Shown here piece after piece: positions 38,401 to 52,400 of a stretch of 64,000 nucleotides of DNA. Made by a program: the position numbers and the translations under genes. The number at the start of each line of letters is the position of its first letter. Position 1 is the first letter of the stretch. Origin of the DNA: Anarhynchus alexandrinus (lineage: Eukaryota; Chordata; Aves; Charadriiformes; Charadriidae); NCBI GenBank assembly GCA_008711295.1, contig VUYV01000045.1:1564842-1628841 (forward strand), given 5' to 3'. Under the pieces are notes generated by a model. It worked only from the letters and a program-made list of their open reading frames with translations. It searched no databases and was not told where the DNA came from.

Positions 38401-41400
38401 TACTGAGATGGACTCCTCCTGCTGAGGGACCCGATGTGCCAGTGCAGTGCTAACCGGGGCCTCAGTGGTGCTGCAGGGTTGGGAGAAAGGCTTCATCAAC
38501 GCTCACCACTGCAGAATTTAGGCTCTCTCACTGATCATCTGCGAGCGATGGCATTGAAAAAGACCCTTGCATTTCTTTCTCCCTTCTGCACTAAAACTGC
38601 ACAAAGTCTGCTACTTGTTGCTTCTTGCAGAGCTATTGCAGTTCCCAAACAGCCATTTAATTTGTATGCAAAACCTCTTTTCTCTGCAGTAGTTTCTATA
38701 GCTAATTAAACCATGAAATAAAAACCATAACAAATGCCTGTGGCCCAATAAAGTGGCACACAAATAAAAATCTCACTCTGCTCAGAACATAATTTCTCTG
38801 AAGCGGGCTGCATCTCAGCAGCCCTGTGCAACCACGCAGCTCTGTAACACGATATTGCCATTGCTACTGATGGGCCACACGCTTCGTAATGAATTTGCAA
38901 AGTCTCGGGACCAAGGCTTGACAGGCATGCTCACAACAAACTTTTCTTGACCTGCTGCAGCTTTGTCTTACTTGTTTTAGCTGTGCCAATAATTTTGGTA
39001 ACAGACCTGATGTTTTTGGCTAATTTATTTTTACCATTTTTCTATGGCACAACCATAGGTTTACATAGGTAGCAGCAACTAGAATTTTTCTATGTAGAAT
39101 GAGATATTTATGACTCTGAGACAATGACATGGTGTAGAGAAATACAGGTCTGGTACAGGGTTGTTGAGTAGTGAAGCCACAGGGTACAGCCCAGAGGAGG
39201 GCAGTTATAGGATCATAAAAGATGGGGCACCCACTTCATACTGGAAATCCCATAGCTATAAACAGCTCACCCGTAGTCAGTTAAAAAAACTGCAGGACTG
39301 GACAAAACTGGTTTTAAATATCACAAAGAGAACAAAGAAATGGTATATAGCATATGTAAAAGGCATCATAGTTAGATAATTCAGGCATAATGTAGAGCTG
39401 TAGATCAAAGAAGAAAGAAAAAAGGCTTAAAAGTACGATAGCAAACACACAGAAATTACTCCAAGAGTATCCTAAAATGAGGAAAAAGGAACTATCAAAA
39501 TGAACATTATATACCTCCCAGAAAAGGACTCCAGGTGCTGGCAACTTGCTGTGGCACCTCACCACTGTCACCAGACTGAAACCACCAATGTTAGGACCCA
39601 GATGAGCAGAGGAAGGGCAATAATAAGCACCAGGAAAAGGTGTGGAAGCGAAGAAGTGTATGTGTAAAACTTGTAACTGTATTGTTATTTTTTCTTTTTC
39701 TGTAACATTCAGGCCTGGACTAATAGTGACTAGATTCTGAAGATTTCCACTATACTAACAGTAAATTTTTGGCTTTATGTATATATATATAATATGTATT
39801 TATGCTTTGTCCATAAACAAGATTTTGAGTGTAATACATGCTCATGTCAATAACAAAAGGCAGTGATTTTAGTGAGGTTCAGGACTTCACTCAGTAGACC
39901 AATTTTATCCTACCCCAACCTCCAATTTCTGTAAAGTTATGCAGCAATGCAGTTCAGCCCAAAATTTCTCTCAGTGTTGTCTAAAACCTTTTTCTTTTTC
40001 TCCTGTGGCAGCGCTTCTGTACCAGTTTTAGTTGCTTCTGCCCCCAAGGCCGGTCCCAGCTCCCTTGAGAACCAGTGGCATCTGCCACATCTGGCATGAC
40101 ACACCTCAAAGCATGGGTGCGGCACATTGGGTTCAAACCTTGACCTTCCATTCATCAGCAGTCCCAGGTACTTCTAGAATGACACAGAAGCCCCCAGGCA
40201 TCTAATAGAAAATTACAGGCTGTTACCCTGTCTGCATATAAATCTGAGTCTCTGTCAGGATTAGGCATGAACGGTGATTTTCATAGGATGTTAGGAACTG
40301 CTTCTCAGAAATTAGTTTTTTCTACATTATTAGTATTAGTTTGTTCTTCCACAATTTATTTTATTTCTACTTTACTAGTTTCCATAATATAATATATTTC
40401 TGGTTTATGTTAAGGATTCAGGATGTGTCTAATTTAACATTGTTGTTAACCTCAATTTTTTTGCGAAGACAGCAAAAGTCTAATCTTGGAGCTGCATTTC
40501 AAATTTGATTGTTTATAGAGCATCTGTTTTATTAAAATTGGAGGCTCAGAGAATGACAGCACATAAACTAATATTTCTTTCCTCCCTTATTTCCCTAGTG
40601 GAAGGAATGTGTTTTTCCACTTCAATTAGTTTTCAATCTCCCTCCTGCAATATGATCAAAATGTTTCATGCTGGCCAAATTATTAGTGACAACTGAATGA
40701 CACATGAAGAGTTGTATCTAAAATGTGATTTAACAAACTGGCTGAGTCCTAAACACAGAGCAGACTGACTTTCAATGGACTAGTTCAAATTCATTCCCAG
40801 TATAATGGGAAAACTAATTCCACTATTTTTCAGAATGCTCGACAGGATCCTTTAAAGTCTATTTTTTTCTGGTTTCTCAACACCTTCCCTAGCTGACTTG
40901 CTCCATTGCCTATTATCATACTTGCTCTAACAAGCAGTAAGTCAGTAGAAGTTCCCTTTCTCATCAGCCAGCCCTGAGCAGTTTCCTAGTTAGTAAGCCC
41001 AAATCTCCAGGTCACATCGCAATACAGATTTTTATTGTATTTTCTTTCCCAACTCTCTGGGTAGCTATCCTGGTGGTTCCTGCAAGAACTTGTCCAGAGT
41101 ACACGATATTGAAGAGAAGTCTGTGCTAAGATAAAGCCAGTGCAGGTCAGAGAACGGAGTTGCAATCTCAAATGCTTTCCTAAGTGTTAACTTATGTGTT
41201 AATTGACGGAGGGTGAGCTTTTCATTTCTAGTTCTGAGACTTCTTAGCTAGCGAAAATTAGTGGTTAAGATACATCCTATAATATCACAGCTCAGTTTTG
41301 TTGCGTAATGGAACATAAAATGAAGTTATAATGAAATAAAGGCAACTGTTCAGCAGAAATATATGCATTTAGTAATTCAGGCCATGTATTTCCATAATGT

Positions 41401-42689
41401 GCACACAGCAAGAGTGGGTTACTGTTGCGGGCTTGTATTGAAAGCAAAAGAGCTTTTGGTTTTACAAGAGTGTTTTACTGTCAGCAATATATGTTTTCTC
41501 ATTAATAGCTGTGATACTGGGAATGTCTTTCACCCTTATTTCTCTAATCCATCACTTCTGAGCTAACCTGTTAGCCAGAGAAAGGAGTTCTCAGCAGATG
41601 CTATGAGTCCAATAAAAAATGCATGTTATTATAAACTCACAGATGCCAGAGTGGGGACAGAAGGATGAAAGGAAAAATAAAATTCTAAAAGCCTCAATAA
41701 ATGCATATCTTTCCTATTAAAATCTTTTAAAGCACAAATACTTCTTACCTTGCTTGTGTTACAGCAGGTTATTTCATAAGTTTTATGAATGTTGGTGGGT
41801 GGACTGTTTCTGTGTTGTAATTTCCTTAAGCTTTTCCATGGTGGTATGAAGTATTTGCAGTACAGATAAGAAAGCTTTTCTGGAGCTCTCTGTTTTGCAG
41901 CGTGAAATACTATTTCATACCCTGTTCTTGCTGACACTAATGGGCAGCTGTATCAGTCTGTCATGTGTCCTTTCACACCTAATATTCTGTGCTCTAACTA
42001 GAGTTAATCTTACAGACCAGCAAAGCAATAGCAGGCTACTATACAATAGTTTAAAACGTGATTTGAATTTTATGCTGCCTTCGACGATAGTATACAGAAG
42101 TAGAAAAGCCACTGCCCCAAACATTAAGTCAGTCATGGACTGTATCCTGCCCTTGGCAACAGCAAAACGGATGCTTGTAGAAAGTACAAGACTGAAGACC
42201 AGTAAGGAGCAGCACTTTCTGCTGTGGAAGCTGCATCCAGACCACTGCATTGAAGTATAGACAAATCAGACATATAGCCCATGAACTGGCCTCAGTTTTC
42301 TTTGGATCTCCTTATACACTGATCTACCAAAACATTCTAAAGCAAAAAATTTGTCAAGAGCCATGTTGGCTATATGTAACAGGATTTCCTGCCCTTCCCT
42401 GTAAACCTGCTGTGGTACCTTTCACTTCTTATGTATTGAGACACAGCGCAGAAGCATTCCCATCACCTCCTCAGTGTCATCTCTTGCTTTAAAGACTCCC
42501 GTAATTTCTATCTTGAGTTGTGGGGTCTTTTACCAGGTTGAAGTGTTCTTGATAAAAATAGTCTCCTTAGAAGTTTGGGAGTTATTTTCTTGCTGTCCTT
42601 CTGCATGGCTTTCCTACTTTGCCATAGAGAATATGAAGAATATTCAGTTGAACCATAGGCACTTACAATGGCACAATGAGTTTGTTCTC

Positions 42690-43420
42690 TAGTCCCTTTT
42701 CAATCAGTCATAGTACTCTATTTGCTGCTTTTTTAGCAATAACTGAGGGCTCTCTTGACATTCTCACAGAACTATTTGCCCTGACCAGGTAGAGCAGTTA
42801 TTTTAGTGTCATTATTTTTATGTTTAGTTAGGACTGCTTTTTCCCCATTTACAGTATTTCCTAGTGAAATGCACAGAATTTCTAACATTTTATTGTCTGC
42901 TCACTCAGCATGGTCTTCACCTTTTCAAAGACAGATTTAGTTGTAATATTTTTTTTTAAATAACAGTAAATTTTGCCCTTTTACTATCTACATCCTTTTA
43001 GATCAGTTATGTATGCATTGAAAAGCATAGATCTCTCTGAAATTCTTCTAACATCCTCTCTTTACTGAGAAATTTGGCCTTTTGCTCTTCCTTTCCCATC
43101 CTTTCCTGAATTATGAATCTATCAAAATGCTGATCCCTTTCTCCAATAACATCTTGATTTGTTCAGTAATCTCTGATGAGGGAAGCTGCCAAAAACATAT
43201 TTAGAACTCTAAATACTATTTATCTACTGAAACATCTTTTTCTACAAGAAAGGTGACAGTTACTGTCATATGCTGTTTTCTTTCATCAGGTAAGGGCTCC
43301 CCTTGGCTACATCAATCCTGTCAATAGTCTTAGTTTGATAATTATTCATCTAGCATTCAGCTAGAAATTACTTCAGGAAAGGCTCTCAGACTGTATTTTA
43401 AAGCAGATAAAATGCGAAAA
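42690..43420 (-). mobile_element. Very old L3/CR1-like LINE fragment
   Basis: In reverse complement the segment is colinear with the RT region of ancient amniote CR1/L3 elements. On the plus strand the recognisable landmarks, in order, are ATTGTCTGCTCACTCAGCAT, AAATTTTGCCC, TTTTAGATCAGTTATGTATG, GAGAAATTTGGCCTTTTGC, TCTCTGATGAGGGAAGCTGC and ATTTATCTACTGAAACATC. In sense these correspond to the stretches around 'KAFDKVPHQRLL', the loop before the catalytic box, and the 'MKFN..KCKVMHFG' region, all broken by stops. Family assignment is from memory of consensus wording and should be checked by a profile search. Edges are approximate. If correct, this is a much older insertion than the CR1 copies with intact tails. 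Confidence 0.55.
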
Positions 43421-46400
43421 TCACAGTGAGTTCTTGTGTGGTGACAGCTTTTGAATTAAAAGAAGTGATATGTGTGATGAAGAAAGGAATTACTCTATAT
43501 TCATGAGGCAGATCATTTATACATCCAGAGAGAATCCAACGTGATCATGAAACTCAATTTTAACAGTTCTTATGGATATGGTGATATTTCCAAGAGTTCA
43601 GTCAAGAGCTGAGCCTCTCGTTGTTTTCCTTTACTGTATATGAATGGGAAAGGGGAAGGTTTTTTCAGTCGTGTTCGTTATTGTAAGCGACGCGGTTTTA
43701 TGATACAGACACTTTTCCATCTCTTTTATTCTTGAGTAATCAATGAAACACGAAAAATGAATTTATCATGGTAAAACTAGATTCCTCTTCAATACAAAAT
43801 TTCTGCCTGTTTTATTCTTTATTATGCATTGTAAATGGCAGCAGCACTTGCTGCATGGAAATCTAATTATTTTTGCACAGAGCACTTTATTTAGCCCAAT
43901 ATGTCAGAGACATGAGAGTAACTCAAGGACGCAGTAAATGAGAAGAAAAAAAATTGACTGGTATAAAAGCAGCCAGAGCAAACATTTTAATTGGTGGAAG
44001 CCAGTTGAGACGGTAGGACATGGATTATACTAATAGTATTATTTTTCTTCTTTTTTGAAGAAAAATGTAGCTAAGATGCTAAAAGCTTTGCATTTCCTTT
44101 CCGTGCAACAAACAGATGATTGCATGTGGTCCAGAGCTGGTAAAGACCAGGAGCTTAGAATTTTTAGAAGTGCAGCACTGTGGATATCTATGCCAGAGAG
44201 TGAACTTACTCATGCAGCTAATTGCTGGAAGTCATTTCCTTGCGAAATACAGGAAGTATCTTCAGATAAGAGAGGGAGATTTAGGCTTGGGATATAATAT
44301 AGATAGAAATGGAGGATTAGAGACAGAGGAAGATTATCTGGAAGTAAACTGCAGTGTACACCAGTAAGCTTTTAACATGGTTCACTTAGTTTCTTACTAT
44401 ACAGTTGGAAATTAAGAGAACATTTCCAAGTCCCATTCTGCAATTTATTTGCTTGTACTTCATTTTCTGAAAAGCTGCGGTACATACTTATTATTCTTAG
44501 AAGTGAGGTATGGTGTGTGATTTTTTACTGGCCTTAAGTTGGAGGAAAGTGATGGGCAGATTTTAAAGGTGGCTGTTCTCTGTGTGTACATGTTCATGTA
44601 CACACCCACAGATATAGACACAGATCCGTGGTACCATGGATGATTTTTTTTTTTGTCTGCCCAACTGCAAACCGAAGGCCTTCCTCTTTCAAACCTTCTC
44701 AATTGATCTGTTTCAAGGTTTCCTCTGATGAACAGGATCCTGTAAGAACAGGATCAAACACAACACGGTGGACCAAAGACTGTGTTGGTGAATATTCAAC
44801 TTTCTTCAAGATAAAGAAGAGTTGATTTCTAACCCATGTATCCTTCCAGAAACTTAAGTGGGTTCTTCTGTAAAGGAAAATACTGCCTTTTTTTCTCTTC
44901 TGCTGCCTCTTACACTGACAGTAAATGAAAAAGGATCTAACAAGATATTAAACCACTTTGGAAACCCTTTGAGAAATATGTTTCAGTAATACCTTTTACC
45001 CTATTCAGCTAGAGCTTCAGATAAAACAATAGATAGGCAGACCTTCCGCACCCACCTACCAAAGACATTAGAGAAACCTGTTTTATTTTCTCCCTGGGAT
45101 TAGGTGTACAAATCATTATGCGTTAAATAGATTTCTTGGGGAAGGAAGAGTTTCTTCAGCTCCACAGAACTGTGCAGCTGCAGTTTGGTCCTCACTGCCC
45201 AGAACCTTGCCTCAGAGGGAAATCAAATCAGAGACGCTAAGGAGTAAGTAGATTACTGGGTTGACTTTATGATGTTTACTGAAGATTATAAAAAGATTAT
45301 ATAAGGCATACCCTCATTTTCTCCAATTTCATCTTGACCCAGTAAATCATTTTATGTGCAGTTGTCTTGGATTCTCACCAAAGAACAACTACTTTTAAAT
45401 GGACTTGTTTATTTTGTATTTCACACAGATATCTTCTTTTAAGAATACGAAATGGCTGTCAGAAAAGTACACTTACTTACAAAGAAAAAGGCAGTTAGTA
45501 TTTCACTCCAATGCCCTATGTAATCATCATTTTTAATATAGCATTAAATTCATTGTTCTTTGGAAAGTGTTCTCTGAATGCTTATGTTAATTTGTTGGGT
45601 ATAAGTTTGATCTTTTATCTATCTATCAAAAACCAAATTAAATTAAACAGGAATTATGTCAAAAAGAAATTTTTCAGGCAATTTCAAAGCATTCTATCAA
45701 TTTTTACTTTTGAATATTTCCATTACATTGCATATGAATAAAGTGTAATTAGTTTACATTTAAATAAAATATCTTGTCTTGAAATACAATACAGATATGT
45801 TAGAAAGATGAAGCTCTGTAAAAATATTGATATGAAAAGTATGCTTTTGGTTTTTTTTCTCATTACAAGTCCTGGTTTTCATAAAGTGATATTTTCTGAT
45901 TAAATGAATGTTTTCTCCTGAAAAGTTCCTGCTAGGTCTAATTTATTCTGAAATTACTTCTGCTGTATAAATCTGTGGTCTGACTTCAATTAAATTATCT
46001 TTTTATTGTCTACCACAAACCAGGAGACACATGATATTATCATAATCTCTATGGAGACAAGTTTCAGACATTGCAACGATTTTATTAAAAAATAGTAATT
46101 AATTTCTTTGTAAAAATTTCCAAGATCCAGTTAAGTAATTATTACTCTGAGCTAAAAAACAGAAAGATGTATGTAAAAGGTCATTTAAATATAAAAATAT
46201 TTACTTTTATCTGTTTTCTTCATAAGTTTGCAGAGAAAGATGATATGCTGTTAGATACAATCAAGTACCATAAAAAATGATCTAACATCAGTGACCAAGC
46301 ACTAAAAAACTTCATGGGATATAGCACCAGAAAAATGAAAGGTTAGAAATGTTTGAAATGTCTTCTTATACTTAAGTCAAGCAGCAAAAGCACAGGTGTT

Positions 46401-49400
46401 GTTTAAATGTTCACTTTTTTGAACACACAGTTTAATGAAGACTTTAATTTCATATTTTTGCAAATACCAAGCAATCAGAACATGTTTAAAATATTATAAA
46501 CATAACCTCATGTTAGAAATATGGCTATCGTGTTGGTGGGGAAAATCTGTATTTTGTTCCAGGCTGAATATACTTTTGGATTTTTTCTGTTGGCAGAAAA
46601 CTTGGGAAGATTTTATTACAGTTCGGAAACTAGCAGTTGTCCTCTGTGCTTTGCCTCAGAGCAGCTGCCACAAGAGACTGCTACACCTCTGAAGAGCAAG
46701 CTAAAACTAATCGTCTCTCCTTCTGACACCAGATGTTAGCCAGGCTGGTTGATGGGGCTAATGTGGGCTACCATGATTGCCATGTGTATGCTTCCTGATA
46801 AAGTATGGCTCCAGATATGCTTAAAAAGTAGCTACGAAAACCTTTCAGCTATGCATAAACTCCACAAGTCTGTTATCAGCAGGTATTGTCCTAATGTAGC
46901 AGTCATCCATTCTCCTTCTCCCCCAAAACTTCTTTTGAAGATTGATGTTGCTCCACTCTCTAGTCTTGGTTTTAATAACTCTGTTGCAGTCATATAGCTC
47001 CCACCTTCATTTCTTATTTAACAGAAAGGAGAAAAGAAACTCTGAGAAGAGCAGTGCAGGTTTATATTATTATTGTGTGGATGACAGAAGCTGTAAGAAG
47101 AAAATGCAGAAGCTGAATACGGAGAAAATTATCTGAAGGCTGAATTCAGGCAGGCTGGCACGTTCAGCGTACTCAGTGACCCACAGAGGTGCTGGGAGGG
47201 ATTAGCAGGTGCCTCTGTTGCCATAAATTTGGGGCTTGATGAAGAAGAATCTCAGATTTCTTTTCTTGTAGCAAAATGTCTCCCCCTTTTCCTTGAGCAA
47301 CCAGTCATGGGAGATATGACCATGGGAGATATGACCACCACCACCTTCACATCGGAGTCTGATTCTTTTGCCCAGCATATTGACAGTTTACCCAGTTTTA
47401 TCAAAAATCCACACTACTGTGGAGACTTCAGCCCCAGGAGTCACATGACAATGACTGAGCATTCATTTTCATTCTGAAATAAACTTGTGGAAGATGGGAG
47501 TAACAGGACATGTTAAGGGACCTCTACGTTCTTTACATCTTTGGGATCATTACAGTTTAGGGCTCTTTTGCATAATGCTCGGCGACAGCATTATAGTCAG
47601 TTCAGGGGTTTTGTTTTCATATCACAGTAGTGGCTCTTTATCTTTATTGAGCCGAACATTTAGGAAATATCAACATTTATTTTTTTCAGGCCTTGTCCAG
47701 AGTGTTGTAGCCTTCTCCGCTGCTTAAAACATATGGTCTATTTCAGATTGAGCTGAATGCTGCTCTAAACATGGTTGTGCTGCACCAGAACAGAAGGACT
47801 TCCTTCAACTAAACATTGGTCATATTGTCTTCATGGTATCTAAATATGAAAGAATTTGTGATTTGATAAACTAACTCGGCANTGGGATTTAGTGGTGGTA
47901 AAGCAACCGCTGGTGCTGTGGGGTAATAGCAATTTGGTAAGCAGCTACTAGCTGGCCCAGAAATTACAGTCCGGTATGAATGAATGGGCTTCCAGCACTC
48001 CACAGGCTGTCTCTCTAGCGCACATCTCTGAGATCCTCCTACCCCAAGCTGCCTGTATATATTTGTTTTTGCCTAAAGTATTTCTGATGGTGATCTGCAG
48101 ACCTTGATGTGGATTCATGTGCATTAGCACAGATAATTGCCTGGCTGGGTGCTCAGTAAATCTACCGTCTGAATGCCTGGACAGAAGGGGCTCTATTTTG
48201 TTTGGGTAGTACGGATAGCCATAAGATTTAAGTGTTCACTGCTGTTTTAAAATGTTATAATACACTTTACTGCTTTGGCTAATGAACCTGAGCCTTAATA
48301 TTGGAACATCTGATAGAAGAAAGTTTAATTACATACGGAACAGCTGTAAGTTGGTGCTTAAATATGCATTTAATCAGATGAAAATAGCATTGCTTGGAAC
48401 CCACTCGAATGTTCATGTGTCCCTTGTTATTCATATTATTAGGACATGTAAAAATGAGGAAAAACTTCTGCTGAAGAGGAATGTAGTAGTGAGTGATTGT
48501 TTCTAGATCCAAGTCAGAAAAATGAAAAGTGCACTATTGATCCCTAGAGCTTAGTCTAAAAAGCCCTTGTGACTTTTCTGATTTTTTATCAAAATAAGTA
48601 GGGTACCAGGAACAGAATCTGAAAATTATCCCTAGATTTTGAAATGGAGGAGACAAAGGGGTACCTGTTAATGAAAGAAAGATGCAATCAAAATACATCG
48701 ACCTAGCTCATTCTATGGGAAAAAAGAAATGGTGACTGGATACTTATAGAGCACAGAGAATTTGTCTGCAGGAATTTAGAGGTTTGAATATAATTTGATT
48801 TTTATGGTGATGGGGTTTTTTGTGGGTTTTTTTTTTCCCCTCAGAGGCAGCCATCAGACAAAGAGGTGAGATCAAAACAGAAAATTGCACAGGACTATGA
48901 AAGACTTACAGAGGATTTTTTCAGGAAATGCTGTTATAGCTGAAATTCAGCAAGGCCCCAGTGTTTTTCAACTCAGTTGTTCTAAAAAGATCAAAGATTC
49001 AAATAAAGCCTGAAGAGTTATTTTCTTTATTTAGATGGAACCTCAAGCATGTCAGTAGACTAAGCTTTTAGTTCACCTCCTGCCAGTTCCCTACCGCACC
49101 ATGACATGTCACAGGCTGATAGGTAATAGAATTGGGTTTACAAGGACCTGAAGTCTGTGAATAGGGATTTCACAGACTCAGTTCAACAATGAATGAATTT
49201 CTAGGAAGCCAGGTGGATCTTTTGGTTCAGCTCTGATTACAAGAGGCAGAGAAGAACATCGCTACAAGCATGGAATTGTACCGCCCCGAGAGGATTTTCC
49301 CCTCTGAACATCCCTTTGCACCGTGAATGTGAGAAGGCAAACATGGCTCACTTCTTTTCAGGCTGCAGCAAACTTCTCATTGTTCCACAATAAGACAACA

Positions 49401-52400
49401 CTATTTCTTTGCTGGCAAGACCCCCTTGCATCATTTCTCCTGGAGAACTCAGGAATTAAAGTTTTGGGGAGGAAAAAAAAATAAATATGTTTGCGGTCTA
49501 GAGAGGACAACATGGTTTAAAAGCTTATTTTTAAAAATTTTCCCCTCTATATTAGTCAAACCAATTATAAAATGTTGGAAAATGAAACATCAGACAGTCA
49601 GGTAACAGAAACAATGTTACAGAAGTAACATGTAAAATGTATTCCTTCTGAGAATGTTGCATTTACTCGGTAAATTGAGCACCTCAGAAATTCGCCGGAG
49701 GGACTTTAAGAGGGAAAAAGAAAAAAGGAGCTGTTACTGTGTCTCATGATGGTTCAGGAAATGCAAATTACTTGCAGAAGGTTTGAGTCTTCCTTTGAAA
49801 TTGTAATTCCAAATCTCTCAGACGGTGCTGGGCTGCAAGCGCTCGCTGAGCAGAGAGAAAGCAGGCACATCGGTAAGCATCCTTCGCCTTCCTGTACAAA
49901 ATAGCAATGTCTAAACTGCAGGGAGCTGTGAAGCATCACATGCCCTGGAGCGCTCGTGCCATTCAAACCGAGCTCAGTTATCTGTCCTGATCATTGAGCG
50001 ACTCTGTCACGGTTTGTTTCCCTATGTTTTCCTCTCATGGAAATAAGGGCTTAGGAAGAGAGAACGGGATAACACACACCTGGGCACCATCCCAGCGTAG
50101 AAATAATGTCCATAATAACCCAGGAACAGGAGTTTCATACTATGTGGAAGCTGACGAGCCTCATAATCCCTATCCCAGAAGCTAAGTAACCATGTAGTCA
50201 AATGGAGTTGATGAAGAATCATTCATACCAAAGCCAAATCAACGTTAGACGTGAATGCTTCAACACCCAGGGTAACGTGAACCCTGATGAGTAACAAAAT
50301 GCTCTGGCTGTTTCTGATCACAGCCACTGTAAGTGGTTTGTTTACCATGAGATTCAAATGAAGTCTTGTAAACAGTAGTTCAGGGAAATTTTGAATTTGA
50401 TGATGAAATGTCAATAAACCAAAAAGCTAATATTTCACTTGGTATAAAGTAATGGTATATTACACTAATGCCATTCCAGCTGAAGGTTCAGCCAATTAAC
50501 ATGGCAGTTCATTTAAAAGATTGAATATTATTGGGGGAAGATTGCTAAGCACCAGTTTCAGGCTACCTTTAAGAGCATCATATCTGTAACAGATGTTAGT
50601 TGTCAGTTCTCCCGGGAAATGCACAAAAAAATGTTGCACGCATCAAACGGCCCTTTACACAGTGTACTCTCCAGCTTCTGGAAAACATCACTGTGGAAAT
50701 TTCTTAGTTGAGAATTTTCATTTGTTTCATCAGCAAAAGCTGATACTTATGTCCCATTAAANAAAAAAAAAAAAAGTATCTAGTGCTTGAATGTAAGATT
50801 TAGATATGGTAAACTGAGAAATTATTCTTTCTTTTTTTGGTTGCTGTAACAGTCAGCCCTAAAACTGATGGAAAATGCAGAGGAGGGCCTAGGAGAGAGG
50901 AGATTATTTAGAAAAAGCACTTTACACTGGAAGGCTATCATTTATATTATTATCCTGCAATGTATAAGTCTCCCAGAAGACCTGACAGTGATCCAATGGG
51001 TGTGGATTGATATGAGGCATGTATGATGCATCCTTGTCATGATGTGTGATTTATAAAATACACTGGCAGTCTTAGAAATTAAACAGACGAGCAGCCTTTC
51101 TGCTCAAGCTGCACAGGAAGGACAAATTAAGGAATAGAAGAAAAGTGGCAATTTGGAGATGTCCGAAGGAGGTATTGTACTCCTTCCTCTGCATTATGTT
51201 TCCAGGAGCCCAACTGCACAAAAGGGAGCAGGGTTAAAAGCAGAGTCCTCAAGCACTAGTTATAAATCAAAACATCCTGGATAAATGAAGGGAGGGGGGT
51301 GTGGGGCTGGCTGACAAAGCAGTGAGGTGCAATACAAGACAAGAGGAAGAAGGAGAAAACAGCACAGACAGGATGTGGCTTGAAAGCATCGGCAAAGGTG
51401 GGAGCCCTGCGAGTGGGAGGAGCAGCTTCCCAGGCTGACGCCGCAGCTCCGGGTGGGAATCACAGTGCTGCTGAACAGGACTCCTGCCAACCCAGTGACG
51501 AGCAGATCTAACGGAGAGCCTGAAAAAGGGATCAATTTCAGCCCACCTTATCTGTCTGACTTTAAGGTATTTTCTTCGGGATGAAGTTTTCACTTCTGCA
51601 GTTGAATTATTTGCCTCTGCACTGCCAACAAAAAACCTGCTGTTTCCATCTGAAGCTGGTCTAAGTATTTAAAGTAGACTCAAATGAAGTTGCAAGAAGC
51701 AGCTACAAGAAGCTTGGAGATCTTTAGAGGCAAAGTCAAGCAAGAATGTCAGGACAGACTCGCCCTTCAGACAGCACTATTTGCTGCCTCTGTAACAAAA
51801 AAAAAACCCAAACCAAACTAAAACCAAGCAAACAAAAAAGAAATCTTATTGTTTCAGTTGGATAATTTCACAAACTGAGGGAGAGGTGGGGAGAAAGCAC
51901 AGGCTTCACATATGCAGAGCCTTTTGAAAGAAGTTGAAGTAAATGTGGAATGGCATGGCAAATTTCTCCTAAATACAAACTAGAGAAATATTGTATTTGA
52001 TGCAAATGCACAGCGTGACAAAAACAGAAGCAAAAGCTTTTGGAAGGCTGCAATGAAAATGCCAGGAACAGCACAGGAAATCCACCTGGACTGATTTCAG
52101 TGCTGGTGCTACTGTTCGAGCACTTGTTTGAGCAAAAAACAGATCCTTTCTTTAATGAGCGCCTTGATGCTTCCACTGGCCTCGCCCCACCGAACTGCCA
52201 AGCCCCTGGGTTTCCAGGCTCCCTGGGGCTATTGCGGCTTGCACAAACACACGTGTCCATGAAGGCCCTGGGTCCCAGCTGCCATGGTGGTACCTGCAAG
52301 GCTGTCCTGGGAAGACACTGAGGCTACTGATGCTCTGACTAAGGCTGGCTGAGGGCAGGCAGGCTGCATGCTCCTGCAGGGGTTAGGCAGCCCCAGCGTT

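Larger units (their letters stand above)
31641..42689. other. Unique AT-rich noncoding DNA with a GC-richer block
   Basis: No gene is supported across this 11 kb. An 18-bp tandem duplication lies at 32265-32300, T/A homopolymers near 34003-34013 and 37347-37360, and a TATA microsatellite near 39779-39793. A GC-rich, purine-biased block at about 35850-36440 is unassigned and may be an unrecognised repeat. Overlapping opposite-strand frames of 111-121 codons at 41895-42260 share no recognisable family. Confidence 0.6.

Noticed and set aside
40130..40140. GGTTCAAACCT as a tRNA B-box (tRNA gene or SINE)
   Set aside because: No A-box at the right distance and no cloverleaf can be formed around it.
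41895..42260. Overlapping 121- and 111-codon frames on opposite strands
   Set aside because: No recognisable family, codon bias or splice context; chance frames of this length are expected in 64 kb.
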